From contig PMYK01000045.1 in NCBI GenBank assembly GCA_003171255.1, positions 30,735 through 72,389 of the forward strand: DNA of 41,655 nucleotides, written 5' to 3'. The DNA comes from Chloroflexota bacterium. Lineage in GTDB: Bacteria; Chloroflexota; Limnocylindria; Limnocylindrales; CSP1-4. A program made the position numbers and the translations under genes. Positions within the stretch are counted from its first letter, which is position 1, and each line of letters starts with the position of its first letter. Below are positions 6,471-15,044 of this stretch, piece after piece. The notes beneath the pieces were generated by a model that had not been told where the DNA came from, did no database searches, and worked only from the letters and a program-made list of their open reading frames with translations.

Positions 6471-8197
6471 GTGCCGCTGCGCCCATGCCCAACAGCCTGG
6501 AGATCGCGCGGTCCGTCACCCCGCGGCCGATCATGGAACTCGCCCGCGAACTTGGGCTCCATGACGACGAGGTGGAACAGTACGGGCCGTACAAGGCCAA
6601 GATCTGCCTGGCAGGCATCGAGCGTCTCGAGGCAAAGGCGGCAGCCGAGGGTCGGCGCGGCAAGTACGTCGTCGTCACGGCAATCACGCCGACGCCGCTG
6701 GGCGAGGGCAAGACGACCACCAACATCGGCCTCGTCCAGGGGCTCAACCGGATCGGGCATCGCGCGGCGGTCTGCATCCGCCAGCCGTCGCTCGGTCCGG
6801 TGTTCGGGATCAAGGGCGGCGCCGCGGGCGGCGGCTACAGCCAGGTGATCCCGATGGAGGACTTCAACCTCCATCTCACCGGCGACAACCACGCCGTCGG
6901 CGCGGCCCACAACCTGCTCGCAGCGTTCGTGGACAACTCGCTCATGCACAACAACCCGCTCGGCATCGATCCGCTCGGCGTCGTCTGGCCCAGGGTTGTC
7001 GACATCTCCGACCGGGCCGTCCGCAAGGCGATCATCGGTCTCGGCGGCCGCGAGAACGGTTACCCGCGCGAGACCGAGTGGCAGATCACCGTCGCCAGCG
7101 AAGTCATGGCGGTCCTGGCGCTCGCATCGAACCTCCAGGACCTGCGCCAGCGATTGGGCCGGATGATCGTGGCCACGACCTTCGACGGACGCCGCATCAC
7201 CGCGGAAGACCTCAAGTGCGCCGGCGCGATGACCGTCCTGCTGCGCGACGCGATCAAGCCGAACCTGCTCCAGACGCTCGAGGGCGGCCCCGCCTTCGTG
7301 CATTGCGGGCCGTTCGCCAACATCGCCCACGGCAACAACAGCATCCTGGCCGACCGGCTGGCGCTGGCCACGTGCGAGATCGCCTGTACTGAAGCCGGTT
7401 TCGGGGCCGACATGGGAGCCGAGAAGTTCTTCGACATCAAGTGCCGCCAGAGCGGGCTGCGCCCCGACGCAGCCGTGATGGTTGCCACAGTCCGGGCCCT
7501 CAAGATGCACGGCGGCGTCGGTCGGATCGTGGCCGGCAAGCCGCTCGACCCCGCGCTGGGGCAGGAGAACGTCGACGCGGTGCGCAAGGGCTCGGCCAAC
7601 CTGGCCGCTCAGATCGAGAACGTCCGCGTCTTCAACGTGCCGGTAGTTGTAGCGATCAACCACTACCCGGGCGACACGGACGCGGAGGTGGCCGCGATTC
7701 GCGAGGTGGCGCTGGCCGCCGGGGCGCGAGACGTGGTGGTGAGCCGCCACTTCGCCGACGGTGGAGCGGGCGCGGAGGACCTGGCCCGTGCCGTCTGGTC
7801 GGCGGCGGAGGAGGGCGCCCCGGACTTCCGGCTGCTGTACCCCGACGACCTGCCCCTGCGCGAGAAGATCGAGACGGTCGCAGTCCGAATCTACGGCGCT
7901 CGCGGCGTCGACGAGCTGCCCGCGGCCACCAAAGCACTCAAGCTCTATGAGGACCTGGGCTTCGGCAGTCTGCCCGTCTGCATGGCCAAGACTCACCTTT
8001 CGCTCAGTCACGATCCGGGTCTCAAGGGTCGGCCGACCGGCTTCCGCGTCCCCATCCGCGAGGTCCGCCTCTCGGCCGGCGCCGGATTCGTCACCCCGCT
8101 CCTCGGCGAGATGCGCACCATGCCGGGCCTGCCGTCGCACCCCGCCGGCGAGTTGATCGACATCGACGCCGATGGCAACATCGTCGGCTTGTTCTAG
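6467..8197 (+). CDS. fhs: Formate--tetrahydrofolate ligase
   Basis: 576 residues (family about 555). It joins formate and THF using ATP to give 10-formyl-THF, or runs in reverse to recover ATP and formate. The Walker-A-like TPTPLGEGKTTT is at about 74-85. Other family blocks are visible: RQPSLGPVFGIKGGAAGGGYSQV (shown here only as the family landmark near 100-120), NLHLTGDNHAVGAAHNLL and EAGFGADMGAEKFFDIKCR. A GTG at 6467 overlaps the folD stop and is used here; an ATG at 6485 would remove six residues and is also possible. With the two upstream genes it forms a complete methylene-, methenyl- and formyl-THF interconversion unit like the upper methyl branch of acetogens, although nothing in the window shows an acetyl-CoA pathway. 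Confidence 0.96.
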   Translation: MSAAAPMPNSLEIARSVTPRPIMELARELGLHDDEVEQYGPYKAKICLAGIERLEAKAAAEGRRGKYVVVTAITPTPLGEGKTTTNIGLVQGLNRIGHRAAVCIRQPSLGPVFGIKGGAAGGGYSQVIPMEDFNLHLTGDNHAVGAAHNLLAAFVDNSLMHNNPLGIDPLGVVWPRVVDISDRAVRKAIIGLGGRENGYPRETEWQITVASEVMAVLALASNLQDLRQRLGRMIVATTFDGRRITAEDLKCAGAMTVLLRDAIKPNLLQTLEGGPAFVHCGPFANIAHGNNSILADRLALATCEIACTEAGFGADMGAEKFFDIKCRQSGLRPDAAVMVATVRALKMHGGVGRIVAGKPLDPALGQENVDAVRKGSANLAAQIENVRVFNVPVVVAINHYPGDTDAEVAAIREVALAAGARDVVVSRHFADGGAGAEDLARAVWSAAEEGAPDFRLLYPDDLPLREKIETVAVRIYGARGVDELPAATKALKLYEDLGFGSLPVCMAKTHLSLSHDPGLKGRPTGFRVPIREVRLSAGAGFVTPLLGEMRTMPGLPSHPAGELIDIDADGNIVGLF

Positions 8198-8218
8198 CTC
8201 CCGGAGGGCGACCGCCGC

Positions 8219-8254
8219 ATGCTCACGCTGCTGCTGACCCGCCACGGCCTGAGC
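8219..8254 (+). pseudogene. Duplicated start fragment of the downstream phosphatase gene
   Basis: These 36 bases encode MLTLLLTRHGLS and are a near copy (about five differences) of the true gene start at 8292, 73 bases downstream. The two copies are in different frames, so the fragment cannot be an N-terminal extension. It has its own Shine-Dalgarno (GGAGG at 8202-8206) and its frame stays open to 8566 without resembling any protein after the first dozen residues. It is best explained as a relic of a local tandem duplication. Confidence 0.6.
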
Positions 8255-8279
8255 CTGGGCGCGCCCCTGGCTCAAACCC

Positions 8280-8285
8280 TAGACT
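8280..8285 (+). promoter_or_regulatory. -10-like box TAGACT of a leaderless start (phosphatase)
   Basis: TAGACT, then 6 bases, then the ATG at 8292. There is no Shine-Dalgarno before this ATG, in contrast to the decayed upstream copy at 8219. Confidence 0.45.
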
Positions 8286-8291
8286 CTGCGC

Positions 8292-9014
8292 ATGCTTACG
8301 ATGCTGCTGACTCGCCACGGCATGACATCGGCCGGCGACGTCATGCTCGGCGGCCAGCTCGACCTGCCACTGACGTCCGAGGGGCGCGCCCAGGCTCAGG
8401 CCCTGGCGCACCGGCTCGCCGGCGTGCGGATCGACCGGATCGTCGCCAGCCCGATGCTTCGGGCGCTCGAGACCGCTCAGACGGTTGCCACCGGGCGACC
8501 GGTCGAAGTCGACGATCGGCTGCGCGAGCTCGACTACGGGCGGTGGGAGAGCCTGACCTATGCTGAGATCGACGACCGTGACTCCGAGCTGCGGGCGCGC
8601 TGGGAGAACGACCCGGCCACGACCCACTCACCGGGCGGCGAGTCGGGCGACGAAGTGGCGGCCCGAGCACACGGGTTTCTACGGGATATCGTCGCGGCCG
8701 AGATGCCCGGCGGCGCGAGGACTCGCGGTCGCTCGCCCGACCCGGGCGGCTCGCGCGGGAGCGTCTCGGAGTCCCAGGCCGCGGCCGAGGGCCAGAAGCG
8801 CGTTCTCGTGGTTGCCCACGGCACGTTCAATCGCATCCTGCTCTGCGCTGCGCTCGGGATCCCGGTTCGTGACTACCGCCGCCGATTCATCCAGGACCAG
8901 GCCAATCTCACTGTCCTTAGGTACGAGATCGACGACGGGCCCGACGGGGCGCAACTCGTTCTGTTGAACGACGTCAGCCACCTGCGCGGCCCGGGCGAGG
9001 CCCCCTGGGGCTAA
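8292..9014 (+). CDS. Histidine phosphatase family protein (phosphoglycerate mutase-like)
   Basis: 240 residues. The catalytic RHG motif (Arg8, His9, Gly10) forms the phosphohistidine. LRELDYGRWESLTYAEI holds the acid residues near 79-87, and VVAHGTFNRILL at about 173-184 supplies the second catalytic histidine (His176). This architecture covers cobalamin/nucleotide/sugar-phosphate phosphatases and mutases; the substrate cannot be told. Odd feature: a Gly/Arg/Ser-rich stretch at about 140-168 is inserted before the last catalytic strand and is encoded by palindrome-rich DNA (8708-8790). It follows fhs but has its own promoter-like box, so it may not belong to the folate operon. Confidence 0.88.
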   Translation: MLTMLLTRHGMTSAGDVMLGGQLDLPLTSEGRAQAQALAHRLAGVRIDRIVASPMLRALETAQTVATGRPVEVDDRLRELDYGRWESLTYAEIDDRDSELRARWENDPATTHSPGGESGDEVAARAHGFLRDIVAAEMPGGARTRGRSPDPGGSRGSVSESQAAAEGQKRVLVVAHGTFNRILLCAALGIPVRDYRRRFIQDQANLTVLRYEIDDGPDGAQLVLLNDVSHLRGPGEAPWG

Positions 9015-9048
9015 GCCGGTCGAGCGTCCAGTCGCCAGGAGCCAATCG

Positions 9049-10278
9049 TTGCGTCGCGCCTCAATCGCCTACGTCGTCCTCTTCGTCGGCATCGCCGCCA
9101 ACGCCCCATACATAACGCTCTACTACCAGAGCGTCGGCATCCCCTTGGCTTGGATCGGTGCCCTGGTGGCCTTTACCGGCGCCACGGCCCTGGTCAGCGG
9201 GCCGGCCTGGGGAGTCGTCCACGATCGATTCCCGCGCTCGCTCGTGCTGCTGCCGCTGGCCGGTGGTCTGGCCGCGGTCGGCTGCTACGGCCTGTTCTGG
9301 ACCGGCGCGACCCCGCTGTTGCCGGTGTTCGCCGCCCTGTTCGCAATCGGAATGAGCGGGCTGTTCCCGATGATCGACGTCCGCGTGCTCGAGCTGACCG
9401 GGTCGGACCGGACCAGGTACAGCCTGGTGAGGGCCTGCGGGTCGGCCGCGTTCATCGTCTTCGCCCCTCTCATCGGCCTGCTCGCCAATGCTCAGGGCTA
9501 CGGCGTCATCTTCCTGATCATCATCCCGGCCATGCTCGTGGGCAGCCTGATCGCGAACTCCGTGCCGGGTCGGTCGAACGTCCTGCGAGCCCCGAGCATG
9601 CTCCGTGCTCCGGGGCGGGTCCTGAGCCACCGACCCATCGCCATCTTCATGCTCGGTTCACTCGTCTGTTGGACTGCCATCTACTCGCAGACGGGCTTCT
9701 TCTCGATCTACCTGAAGTCGCTCGGCGCCCCAGCGGAGCAGGTGGGCTGGGCCTGGTCGATCGCCGCCCTCCTCGAAGTTCCGGTGATGGTCGCGTACCC
9801 GATCCTGGCCAGACGGGTCGGTGTGGAACGGCTGATCCTGCTGGGGGTCGGGATCGCCGTCGCCAGGCAAATCGCGAATGTCGTCTTCACGGAACCATCG
9901 ATCCTGCTGGCGTGTTCGATCCTGCAGGGGGCGGGTTTCGCGCTGTTGCTCGTTGGGGGCGTGACCTTCGTGTCCAGGCAGGCGCCCAGGGGGACCGCCG
10001 CGACCGCACAGGGCCTTCTGAGCGCAGTCACCGTCCTCGCCAGCATCATCGGGTCCGGCGTGGGCGGGCAGGTGGCCGGGATCATCACCATTCGCGGCTT
10101 GTACGCGGTCTCGGTGGGCCTGGGGCTCCTCGGCATCGTCATGATCTCTGCCGCGGTGCTTCCGGCGGCGCTCCGTGGCCAATCTCACGATCCGGATGTT
10201 CCGCCCGGCGTGGCTGCCGCCGTGATCGACATCGGTGCGGGCTTGGAACCTGCCGTGGAGGTACCCGACGAAATCTGA
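9049..10278 (+). CDS. Major facilitator superfamily transporter
   Basis: 409-residue membrane protein with about 12 hydrophobic segments and the loop GVVHDRFPRSLVLLPLAGGL, a typical MFS motif A region between helices 2 and 3. The substrate is unknown; the overall look (SVGIPLAWIGALVAF, then GLFPMIDVRVLEL) resembles the MFS_1-like/nucleoside-sugar symporter group. The TTG start at 9049 is chosen because AGGAG (9037-9041) lies 7 bases upstream and the first helix begins immediately. The C-terminal 30 residues are hydrophilic and probably cytoplasmic. It converges with the SGNH hydrolase gene after 21 bases. Confidence 0.85.
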   Translation: MRRASIAYVVLFVGIAANAPYITLYYQSVGIPLAWIGALVAFTGATALVSGPAWGVVHDRFPRSLVLLPLAGGLAAVGCYGLFWTGATPLLPVFAALFAIGMSGLFPMIDVRVLELTGSDRTRYSLVRACGSAAFIVFAPLIGLLANAQGYGVIFLIIIPAMLVGSLIANSVPGRSNVLRAPSMLRAPGRVLSHRPIAIFMLGSLVCWTAIYSQTGFFSIYLKSLGAPAEQVGWAWSIAALLEVPVMVAYPILARRVGVERLILLGVGIAVARQIANVVFTEPSILLACSILQGAGFALLLVGGVTFVSRQAPRGTAATAQGLLSAVTVLASIIGSGVGGQVAGIITIRGLYAVSVGLGLLGIVMISAAVLPAALRGQSHDPDVPPGVAAAVIDIGAGLEPAVEVPDEI

Positions 10279-10299
10279 GACGGAGGCCCGTGGTCCGGC

Positions 10300-11334
10300 T
10301 CAGAACCCGTATGGGTGAATTCGCGCGTAGATCGTGTTGGCCACGGCCTGCGCCCCGAGCGCGCTGAAATGCAGGCCGTCGCTCGTGTACTTCGGCCAGT
10401 ACACACCAGTCGACTGCGAAAGCGGGGTGTGGATATCGATCACGACGAGCCGGTAGGCGTTGCCGAGGTGAACGATCGCCGCGTTGAGTGAGTCGATCTC
10501 GTTGACCATGCCGGCGGAGGCGTTCGGTGGGATCGTGATGAGGGTGATCCGTATCCCCTTGGCGTTGGCCGCGACGATGATCGCTCTAAGGTTCGCGATC
10601 GTGGTCGCCTGGCTGATGTTGTGGCCCAGATCGTTGGTGCCACCCATGATGAACAGGACCTCGGGTTTGTAGGCGAAGACGTCGCTGTTGACCCGGGCCA
10701 GCATCTGAGCCGTGGTGTCGCCCGGCACGCCGGCGTTGTTGACCAGTCGGAGATTGGCGTCCTCGGCGTCGAGGCGGCTCGGCCAGGACGGTCCGGCGTC
10801 GCCGTACCCGGAGGTGAGCGAGTCGCCCAGGGCCACGAAGGTGTAGACCTTGGGGGGCGGCGGTTTCGCCGGCGCCGGGGTCAGCTTCTGCGTCGGCGAG
10901 GGCGAAGGGCTGGTGGAGACGGAGGGCGACGGCGATGGCGATGGCAGGGTCGGGTCGGGCGACGACGTGTCCGCCGGTGAAGGCGAACTGCCGGCAGTGG
11001 CCGGGGGATCCATCGATGTGAGATTAGCTGCCGGCGCCGGCGAAGAGCGGGCCGACGCCTGGTCGGCCCAGCCGCCGGGCAGGCTTGCCGAGATCGCCGC
11101 CGCGGTGACCAGCAGAGCGAGCACGGCCGCCAGCTCGCGGCGCCGTTGGTCTTTGGGCACGAACCGCGAGACGAAGCGCGACGCGACACTGCCGGAGCCC
11201 GAGCCCGAGCCCGAGCCGGAGCCGGAGCCCGAGCCGGAGCCGGAGCCCGAGCCCGAGCCGTTGGGACTCGGCCGAGCGGCCGCGAGAGCGCGGCGCAGCA
11301 ACCAGATCGGGCCGTGACGGACCGGGTGGGCCAT
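10300..11334 (-). CDS. Membrane-anchored SGNH/GDSL hydrolase with Gly-Ser and Pro-Ser linkers
   Basis: About 344 residues from the ATG at 11334. Order: short basic N-terminus, about 12 consecutive Gly-Ser pairs (encoded by 11188-11259), basic segment, one membrane helix (LAAVLALLVTAAAISASL), a long Ser/Pro/Thr-rich linker, then an SGNH esterase domain. Catalytic blocks are ALGDSLTSGYG (nucleophile Ser), NNAGVPGD (Gly), GGTNDLGHN (Asn) and DGLHFSALG (Asp319, His322). It should act outside the membrane as an esterase or acyl hydrolase, perhaps on cell-envelope acyl groups. The start is uncertain: in-frame alternatives are ATG 11376 and GTG 11442, and no good Shine-Dalgarno distinguishes them. 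Confidence 0.85.
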   Translation of the reverse strand: MAHPVRHGPIWLLRRALAAARPSPNGSGSGSGSGSGSGSGSGSGSGSGSVASRFVSRFVPKDQRRRELAAVLALLVTAAAISASLPGGWADQASARSSPAPAANLTSMDPPATAGSSPSPADTSSPDPTLPSPSPSPSVSTSPSPSPTQKLTPAPAKPPPPKVYTFVALGDSLTSGYGDAGPSWPSRLDAEDANLRLVNNAGVPGDTTAQMLARVNSDVFAYKPEVLFIMGGTNDLGHNISQATTIANLRAIIVAANAKGIRITLITIPPNASAGMVNEIDSLNAAIVHLGNAYRLVVIDIHTPLSQSTGVYWPKYTSDGLHFSALGAQAVANTIYARIHPYGF

Positions 11335-11672
11335 GCGTCGACCGGACTGGGCCACCTTCGGATCGGGGTGTGCCATCAGCCGCGATTGCGAACCGGGCTC
11401 CGCTCCGCGAACGGGCTTCAAGCGGTCTCGAGGCGAGGTCACGCGCGCCCAGAAGCGAGGCTCGAGCCTCGTCGGTTCGTATGGTCGCTGCTCAGCGCCT
11501 GCAACTGGACGCGAGTTGGTCTACTGCGCATGAGCGTTCCCCAATTCCACCGGCGACCACCGGAACGCCCCCTGGCCGCGACCTAAGTCTGCCACCAGAT
11601 GGCCCGACCGCGCACGGAGGGTTATCGGATCCGAACGGAAACCAGACCGAAGCGTGGTCGGCCGGGCCGAGC
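11335..11672. other. Gene-free stretch upstream of the SGNH hydrolase
   Basis: 338 bases between the chosen SGNH start and the dedA stop, both on the minus strand. Open frames crossing it show no protein-like signal apart from possible in-frame N-terminal extensions of the SGNH protein up to 11442. I see no strong promoter, terminator hairpin or RNA gene here. Confidence 0.4.
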
Positions 11673-12335
11673 CTATGCCTCGGCAGGGCCGCGATCCGGG
11701 CCCCGGTGGATGAGGCGCCACGCCACGAAGACGACGACTGCGGCCACGCACGCGACGAGGATTAGCGTGTCGAACGGCCTCAGGGCGTCGCGGATCTGGG
11801 TCCAGTTGTCCCCCAGCACAGTTCCAGCGTAGACCAGGGCGATCGTCCACGGAATGGCGCCGAGCGTCGAATACACGGCGAAGCGCCCGATGGGCATGTG
11901 CGACACGCCGGCGATAAAGCTGATGACCGATCGAATGCCTGGCAAAAGGCGGCTGAAGAAGGCCGTCGGCGACCCCCAGCGGGCGAAGAACTGCTCCGCC
12001 TGATCGACCTCATGCGGGCGAATGAGGAGGAACCTGCCCCAGCGATCGAGGAACGGCCGGCCGAGCCTGGCTCCCAGGGCGTAGCCGCACAGCGACCCGG
12101 TGGTGTTTGCGACAACCCCGACAACGACCACGATCCAGAAGTTCCACTGACTGTGCGTCAGCGGCTCGATGCTGTGGTCGCTGACCAGAAACCCGGCGAA
12201 GGGCAGGATCAGCTCGGAGGGAAGTGGCAGCAGGGTCGACTCCACGACCATGGCCAAGAAGACGCCCAGGTAGCCGACGGCGGCGTACAGGTCGTGGAGA
12301 AACGGGATGACGGCGATGTCGATGAAGCTGAGCAC
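11673..12335 (-). CDS. DedA family membrane protein (VTT domain)
   Basis: 220 residues with the DedA/SNARE-associated pattern. Family landmarks are GVFLAMVVESTLLPLPSELIL near residues 20-40, GYALGARLGR, FFARWGSPTAFFSRLLPGIRS and AGVSHMPIGRFAVYSTLGA, followed by a last membrane helix. DedA proteins support proton-motive force and lipid-carrier handling; some flip undecaprenyl-phosphate or phospholipids. The frame stays open far upstream into hutH on the other strand, so the start must be judged. The GTG at 12335 lies just before the first helix and 8 bases after TATACG on the minus strand, and no ATG is available nearby. The gene is divergent from hutH. Confidence 0.88.
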   Translation of the reverse strand: MLSFIDIAVIPFLHDLYAAVGYLGVFLAMVVESTLLPLPSELILPFAGFLVSDHSIEPLTHSQWNFWIVVVVGVVANTTGSLCGYALGARLGRPFLDRWGRFLLIRPHEVDQAEQFFARWGSPTAFFSRLLPGIRSVISFIAGVSHMPIGRFAVYSTLGAIPWTIALVYAGTVLGDNWTQIRDALRPFDTLILVACVAAVVVFVAWRLIHRGPDRGPAEA

Positions 12336-12533
12336 GAAGGCCTCGTATATGGAGCGACCGGACGCTGCGCGCGGCGGCAGCAGGTCGTGCGCAGGATACC
12401 CGAGCCACCAAGGCGGCGTCGCGAACGTGGCCGGCTGCCCGGTCCCGTAACCCGCGCCGTCGACCGTCGGCGCGGAGCCAGGGCGGGGGCGGCCAAGCGC
12501 CGCGCGCCAGCCACTCGTCAGCCCTTCGCGGCG

Positions 12534-14213
12534 ATGCGGGATATGCTCACCGACGTGAGCGACACGCCCAGGTCCCCCGACCTCGGTCCGCACCGTCATC
12601 TGCCCGAGTCGCATTGGCTGCGGCAAACGCTGCCAGCTGAAGCGGAACTCGTGCTGACGGGCGCCGACCTGACGATTGCGGACGTGGAGGCGGTGGCGCG
12701 CGGTGGGCGTCGGGTCTCGTTGGGGGACGAGGCGCGGGCGCGCGTCATCGAGGCCCGAGACGTCATAGAGCGGCTCGTCGAGGCCGGCGAGATCGTCTAC
12801 GGCGTAACGACCGGTTTCGGCGATCTGGCTACCACCTTCATCGACGCGGCCGACTCGGCCCGGCTCCAGGAGAACCTGCTCGTATCGCACGCCGTCGGCG
12901 TGGGCGAGCCGCTGCCACGGGACGTGGTTCGGGCCATGCTGCTGCTGCGGGCCAACACCCTGGCCCTTGGCCACTCCGGTTGCCGGCCGGTCGTGATCGA
13001 CCGCCTCTGCGATCTCCTGCGCCTCAACATCCACCCCATCGTGCCGTCGCAAGGGTCCGTTGGCGCGTCCGGAGACCTGGCTCCGCTGGCGCATCTCGCG
13101 CTGCCACTCACGGGTCGGGGGCACGTGGAGGTTGGCGGGCGGGTCATCGCCGCTTCCGAGGCACTGGCCGCCGCGGGCCTCGAACCGCTGGAGTTGCAGG
13201 CCAAGGAGGGCCTGGCACTGCTCAACGGCACGCAGATGATGAGCGGCATCGGTGCTCTCGTTGCCGCGGATGCCCACCGCCTCATGCGCGCCGCCAGCGT
13301 GGCGGCCGCGATGAGCTGCGAGGCCCTGCTGGGGACAGACGTGGCGTATGCCGCCGCGTACCAGCTGGCCCGGCCGCACCCCGGCCAGATAGCCGTCGCC
13401 GCGGAGCTGCGCTGGCTGCTGCGTGACTCCACGCTCATGACCAGCCACCACGCCTCGACCCACAAGGTCCAGGACCCGTATTCGCTCCGTTGCGTGCCGC
13501 AGGTCCACGGCGCTGTCCGCGACGCGCTCGACTATCTCTGGGGCGTGCTCGACATAGAGCTGAACTCCGCCACGGACAACCCGCTCGTCTTCCCGCAGGG
13601 CGGTGTGGCCGACGCCAGGGCCGCGGCCACGGGCGGCGGCCTCGTGATCAGCGGCGGCAACTTCCACGGCGAGCCCGTGGCCATTGCCCTGGACTTCGCC
13701 AAGCTGGCTCTGTCCGAGCTGGGCGCGATCTCCGAGAGGCGGACTGCGCTCATGGTCGATGCGCGGTTGAACGGCGGGCTGCCGCCGTTCCTCTCATCTG
13801 GCAGCGGGCTCGAGTCGGGTATGATGCTCCTCCAGTACACCGCCGCCGCGCTCGCGTCGGAGAACAAGGTCTTGGCCCACCCTGCCAGCGCCGATTCGAT
13901 CCCGACGTCGGCCAATCAAGAAGACCATGTGTCCATGGGATCGATCGCGGCCCGTCATGCAATGTTGGTTGTCGCCAACGTCCAGCGGATCATCGCCCTG
14001 GAGCTCCTGGTCGGTGCCCAGGCGCTCGACTTCAGACTCGAGCTGGTCGCCGCCGAGGGCGCGAAGGTCAGGCCGGGCGCAGGAGTCGACGAAGCCCACC
14101 GACGCATTCGGTCGGTGGTTCCGCACCTCGGCCACGATCGACTGCAGGGCAGCGATATCGAGTCGGCCGTCAGGCTGGTCCGAGAAGGCTCACTCGTCGA
14201 TCTCGTCGGCTGA
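12534..14213 (+). CDS. hutH: Histidine ammonia-lyase
   Basis: 559 residues; converts histidine to urocanate and ammonia, the first step of histidine degradation. The self-forming MIO electrophile comes from Ala-Ser-Gly at 178-180 in GSVGASGDLAPLAH, which is intact. YGVTTGFG at about 89-96 carries the catalytic tyrosine, and the late SANQEDHVSMG block is the usual substrate region. The true N-terminus may be the ATG at 12534 or the GTG at 12555: TATGCT (12542-12547) sits 7 bases before that GTG, in the leaderless pattern. Either way the N-terminus is some 20-30 residues longer than in common homologues. The other hut genes are at 18286, 23148 and 24107, not adjacent. Confidence 0.95.
   Translation: MRDMLTDVSDTPRSPDLGPHRHLPESHWLRQTLPAEAELVLTGADLTIADVEAVARGGRRVSLGDEARARVIEARDVIERLVEAGEIVYGVTTGFGDLATTFIDAADSARLQENLLVSHAVGVGEPLPRDVVRAMLLLRANTLALGHSGCRPVVIDRLCDLLRLNIHPIVPSQGSVGASGDLAPLAHLALPLTGRGHVEVGGRVIAASEALAAAGLEPLELQAKEGLALLNGTQMMSGIGALVAADAHRLMRAASVAAAMSCEALLGTDVAYAAAYQLARPHPGQIAVAAELRWLLRDSTLMTSHHASTHKVQDPYSLRCVPQVHGAVRDALDYLWGVLDIELNSATDNPLVFPQGGVADARAAATGGGLVISGGNFHGEPVAIALDFAKLALSELGAISERRTALMVDARLNGGLPPFLSSGSGLESGMMLLQYTAAALASENKVLAHPASADSIPTSANQEDHVSMGSIAARHAMLVVANVQRIIALELLVGAQALDFRLELVAAEGAKVRPGAGVDEAHRRIRSVVPHLGHDRLQGSDIESAVRLVREGSLVDLVG
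12542..12547 (+). promoter_or_regulatory. -10-like box TATGCT (possible leaderless hutH start at 12555)
   Basis: TATGCT followed by 7 bases and an in-frame GTG at 12555. If this is the real -10, the ATG codons at 12534 and 12543 would lie outside the mRNA and HutH would be seven residues shorter. Confidence 0.4.
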
Positions 14214-14237
14214 GGGAGCCGGCCCGCCGTCGTGCAG

Positions 14238-15044
14238 TCAGGAGGGCAGGGCCGGCCGGACGGCTCCGGAGCAGCGATCGATGGCCCGCCGGACGCGGAC
14301 CTCGTCGGCGACGCCGGCCTGCTGCAACGCCCACAACGCGGGCAGCAGACGCGGATCGGCCGCGGCGGCGGCGGCGTCGACTTCCAGACCGGCGACGAGC
14401 GGCGAGCGCAGGGCCCGGATCAGATGCGGAACGGCTCGTGGATCGCGCCGGACCGCCAGCCCGAACAGAGCCTCGGCCCGCGCCTCGTGATGAATGTCCT
14501 CGGCCCGCTCCAACAGCGCGGCTCGAATGTCCGGGCCGTCGGCATCCGAGAGTGTGCCCAGCCCGAACGTGGCCCAGTCTCGCACTTCGGGGTCGGTGTC
14601 GCGGGAGAGGCGGATCAACGCGGTTCGCGCCTCAGGCACTAGAGGCTGGGGGCTGATCGTGGCCACGGCAAAGGCGACCGCCAGCCGCACCTCCGCGCTC
14701 GGGTTGCTAGCCAGCGGGAAGACCATGCCCAGGGTGCCCGCATCGCCCAGATGCCCGAGCGCCGCGACGATCGATGCCAGCGCGGAGGCGGCCTCCTCTA
14801 CGGCCAGCGCCGTGAGCAACGCCTCACCGACGGCCGCCCGGGTGCCCTGCTCCACGCCGACCAGCCGGCCCAGAATGTCGGCCCCAAGGGTCCGTCCGCG
14901 GTCGGTATCGCTGCTCAGCAATGCAGCGGCAGCCTCGAGAATGTCGTCTGGACACTCCGTCAGAATGCCGCCGATCAGATCCCAGCGACAGTCTTCGTCG
15001 TAGGTTCCGAGGGCGGCTTCGATGCGGATGTCGAGAGGCCGCAT
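14238..15044 (-). CDS. HEAT-repeat protein
   Basis: 268 residues of repeated helical pairs, for example ALASIVAALGHLGDAGTLGMV, AEVRLAVAFAVATI, PEVRDWATFGLGTLSDADGPDI and HHEARAEALFGLAVRRDPRAV. These match HEAT/PBS-lyase repeats, usually protein-binding scaffolds. No catalytic domain is visible, so its partner and role are unknown. The ATG at 15044 is backed by an excellent Shine-Dalgarno (GAGGTGATCT directly before it). It converges with hutH, 24 bases apart, and lies downstream of an MFS gene on the same strand after a 221-base gap that contains GC-rich stems (CCCCG-N5-CGGGG near 15125) but no gene. Confidence 0.8.
   Translation of the reverse strand: MRPLDIRIEAALGTYDEDCRWDLIGGILTECPDDILEAAAALLSSDTDRGRTLGADILGRLVGVEQGTRAAVGEALLTALAVEEAASALASIVAALGHLGDAGTLGMVFPLASNPSAEVRLAVAFAVATISPQPLVPEARTALIRLSRDTDPEVRDWATFGLGTLSDADGPDIRAALLERAEDIHHEARAEALFGLAVRRDPRAVPHLIRALRSPLVAGLEVDAAAAAADPRLLPALWALQQAGVADEVRVRRAIDRCSGAVRPALPS

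Noticed and set aside
5969-8275. Very long minus-strand open frame opposite folD and fhs
   Set aside because: Its composition is that of an antisense shadow in GC-rich DNA, with no recognisable motif, while the plus strand encodes two well-conserved enzymes.
12336-13667. Upstream extension of the DedA frame into the hutH antisense
   Set aside because: The added residues show no membrane or domain pattern and lie opposite conserved hutH sequence.
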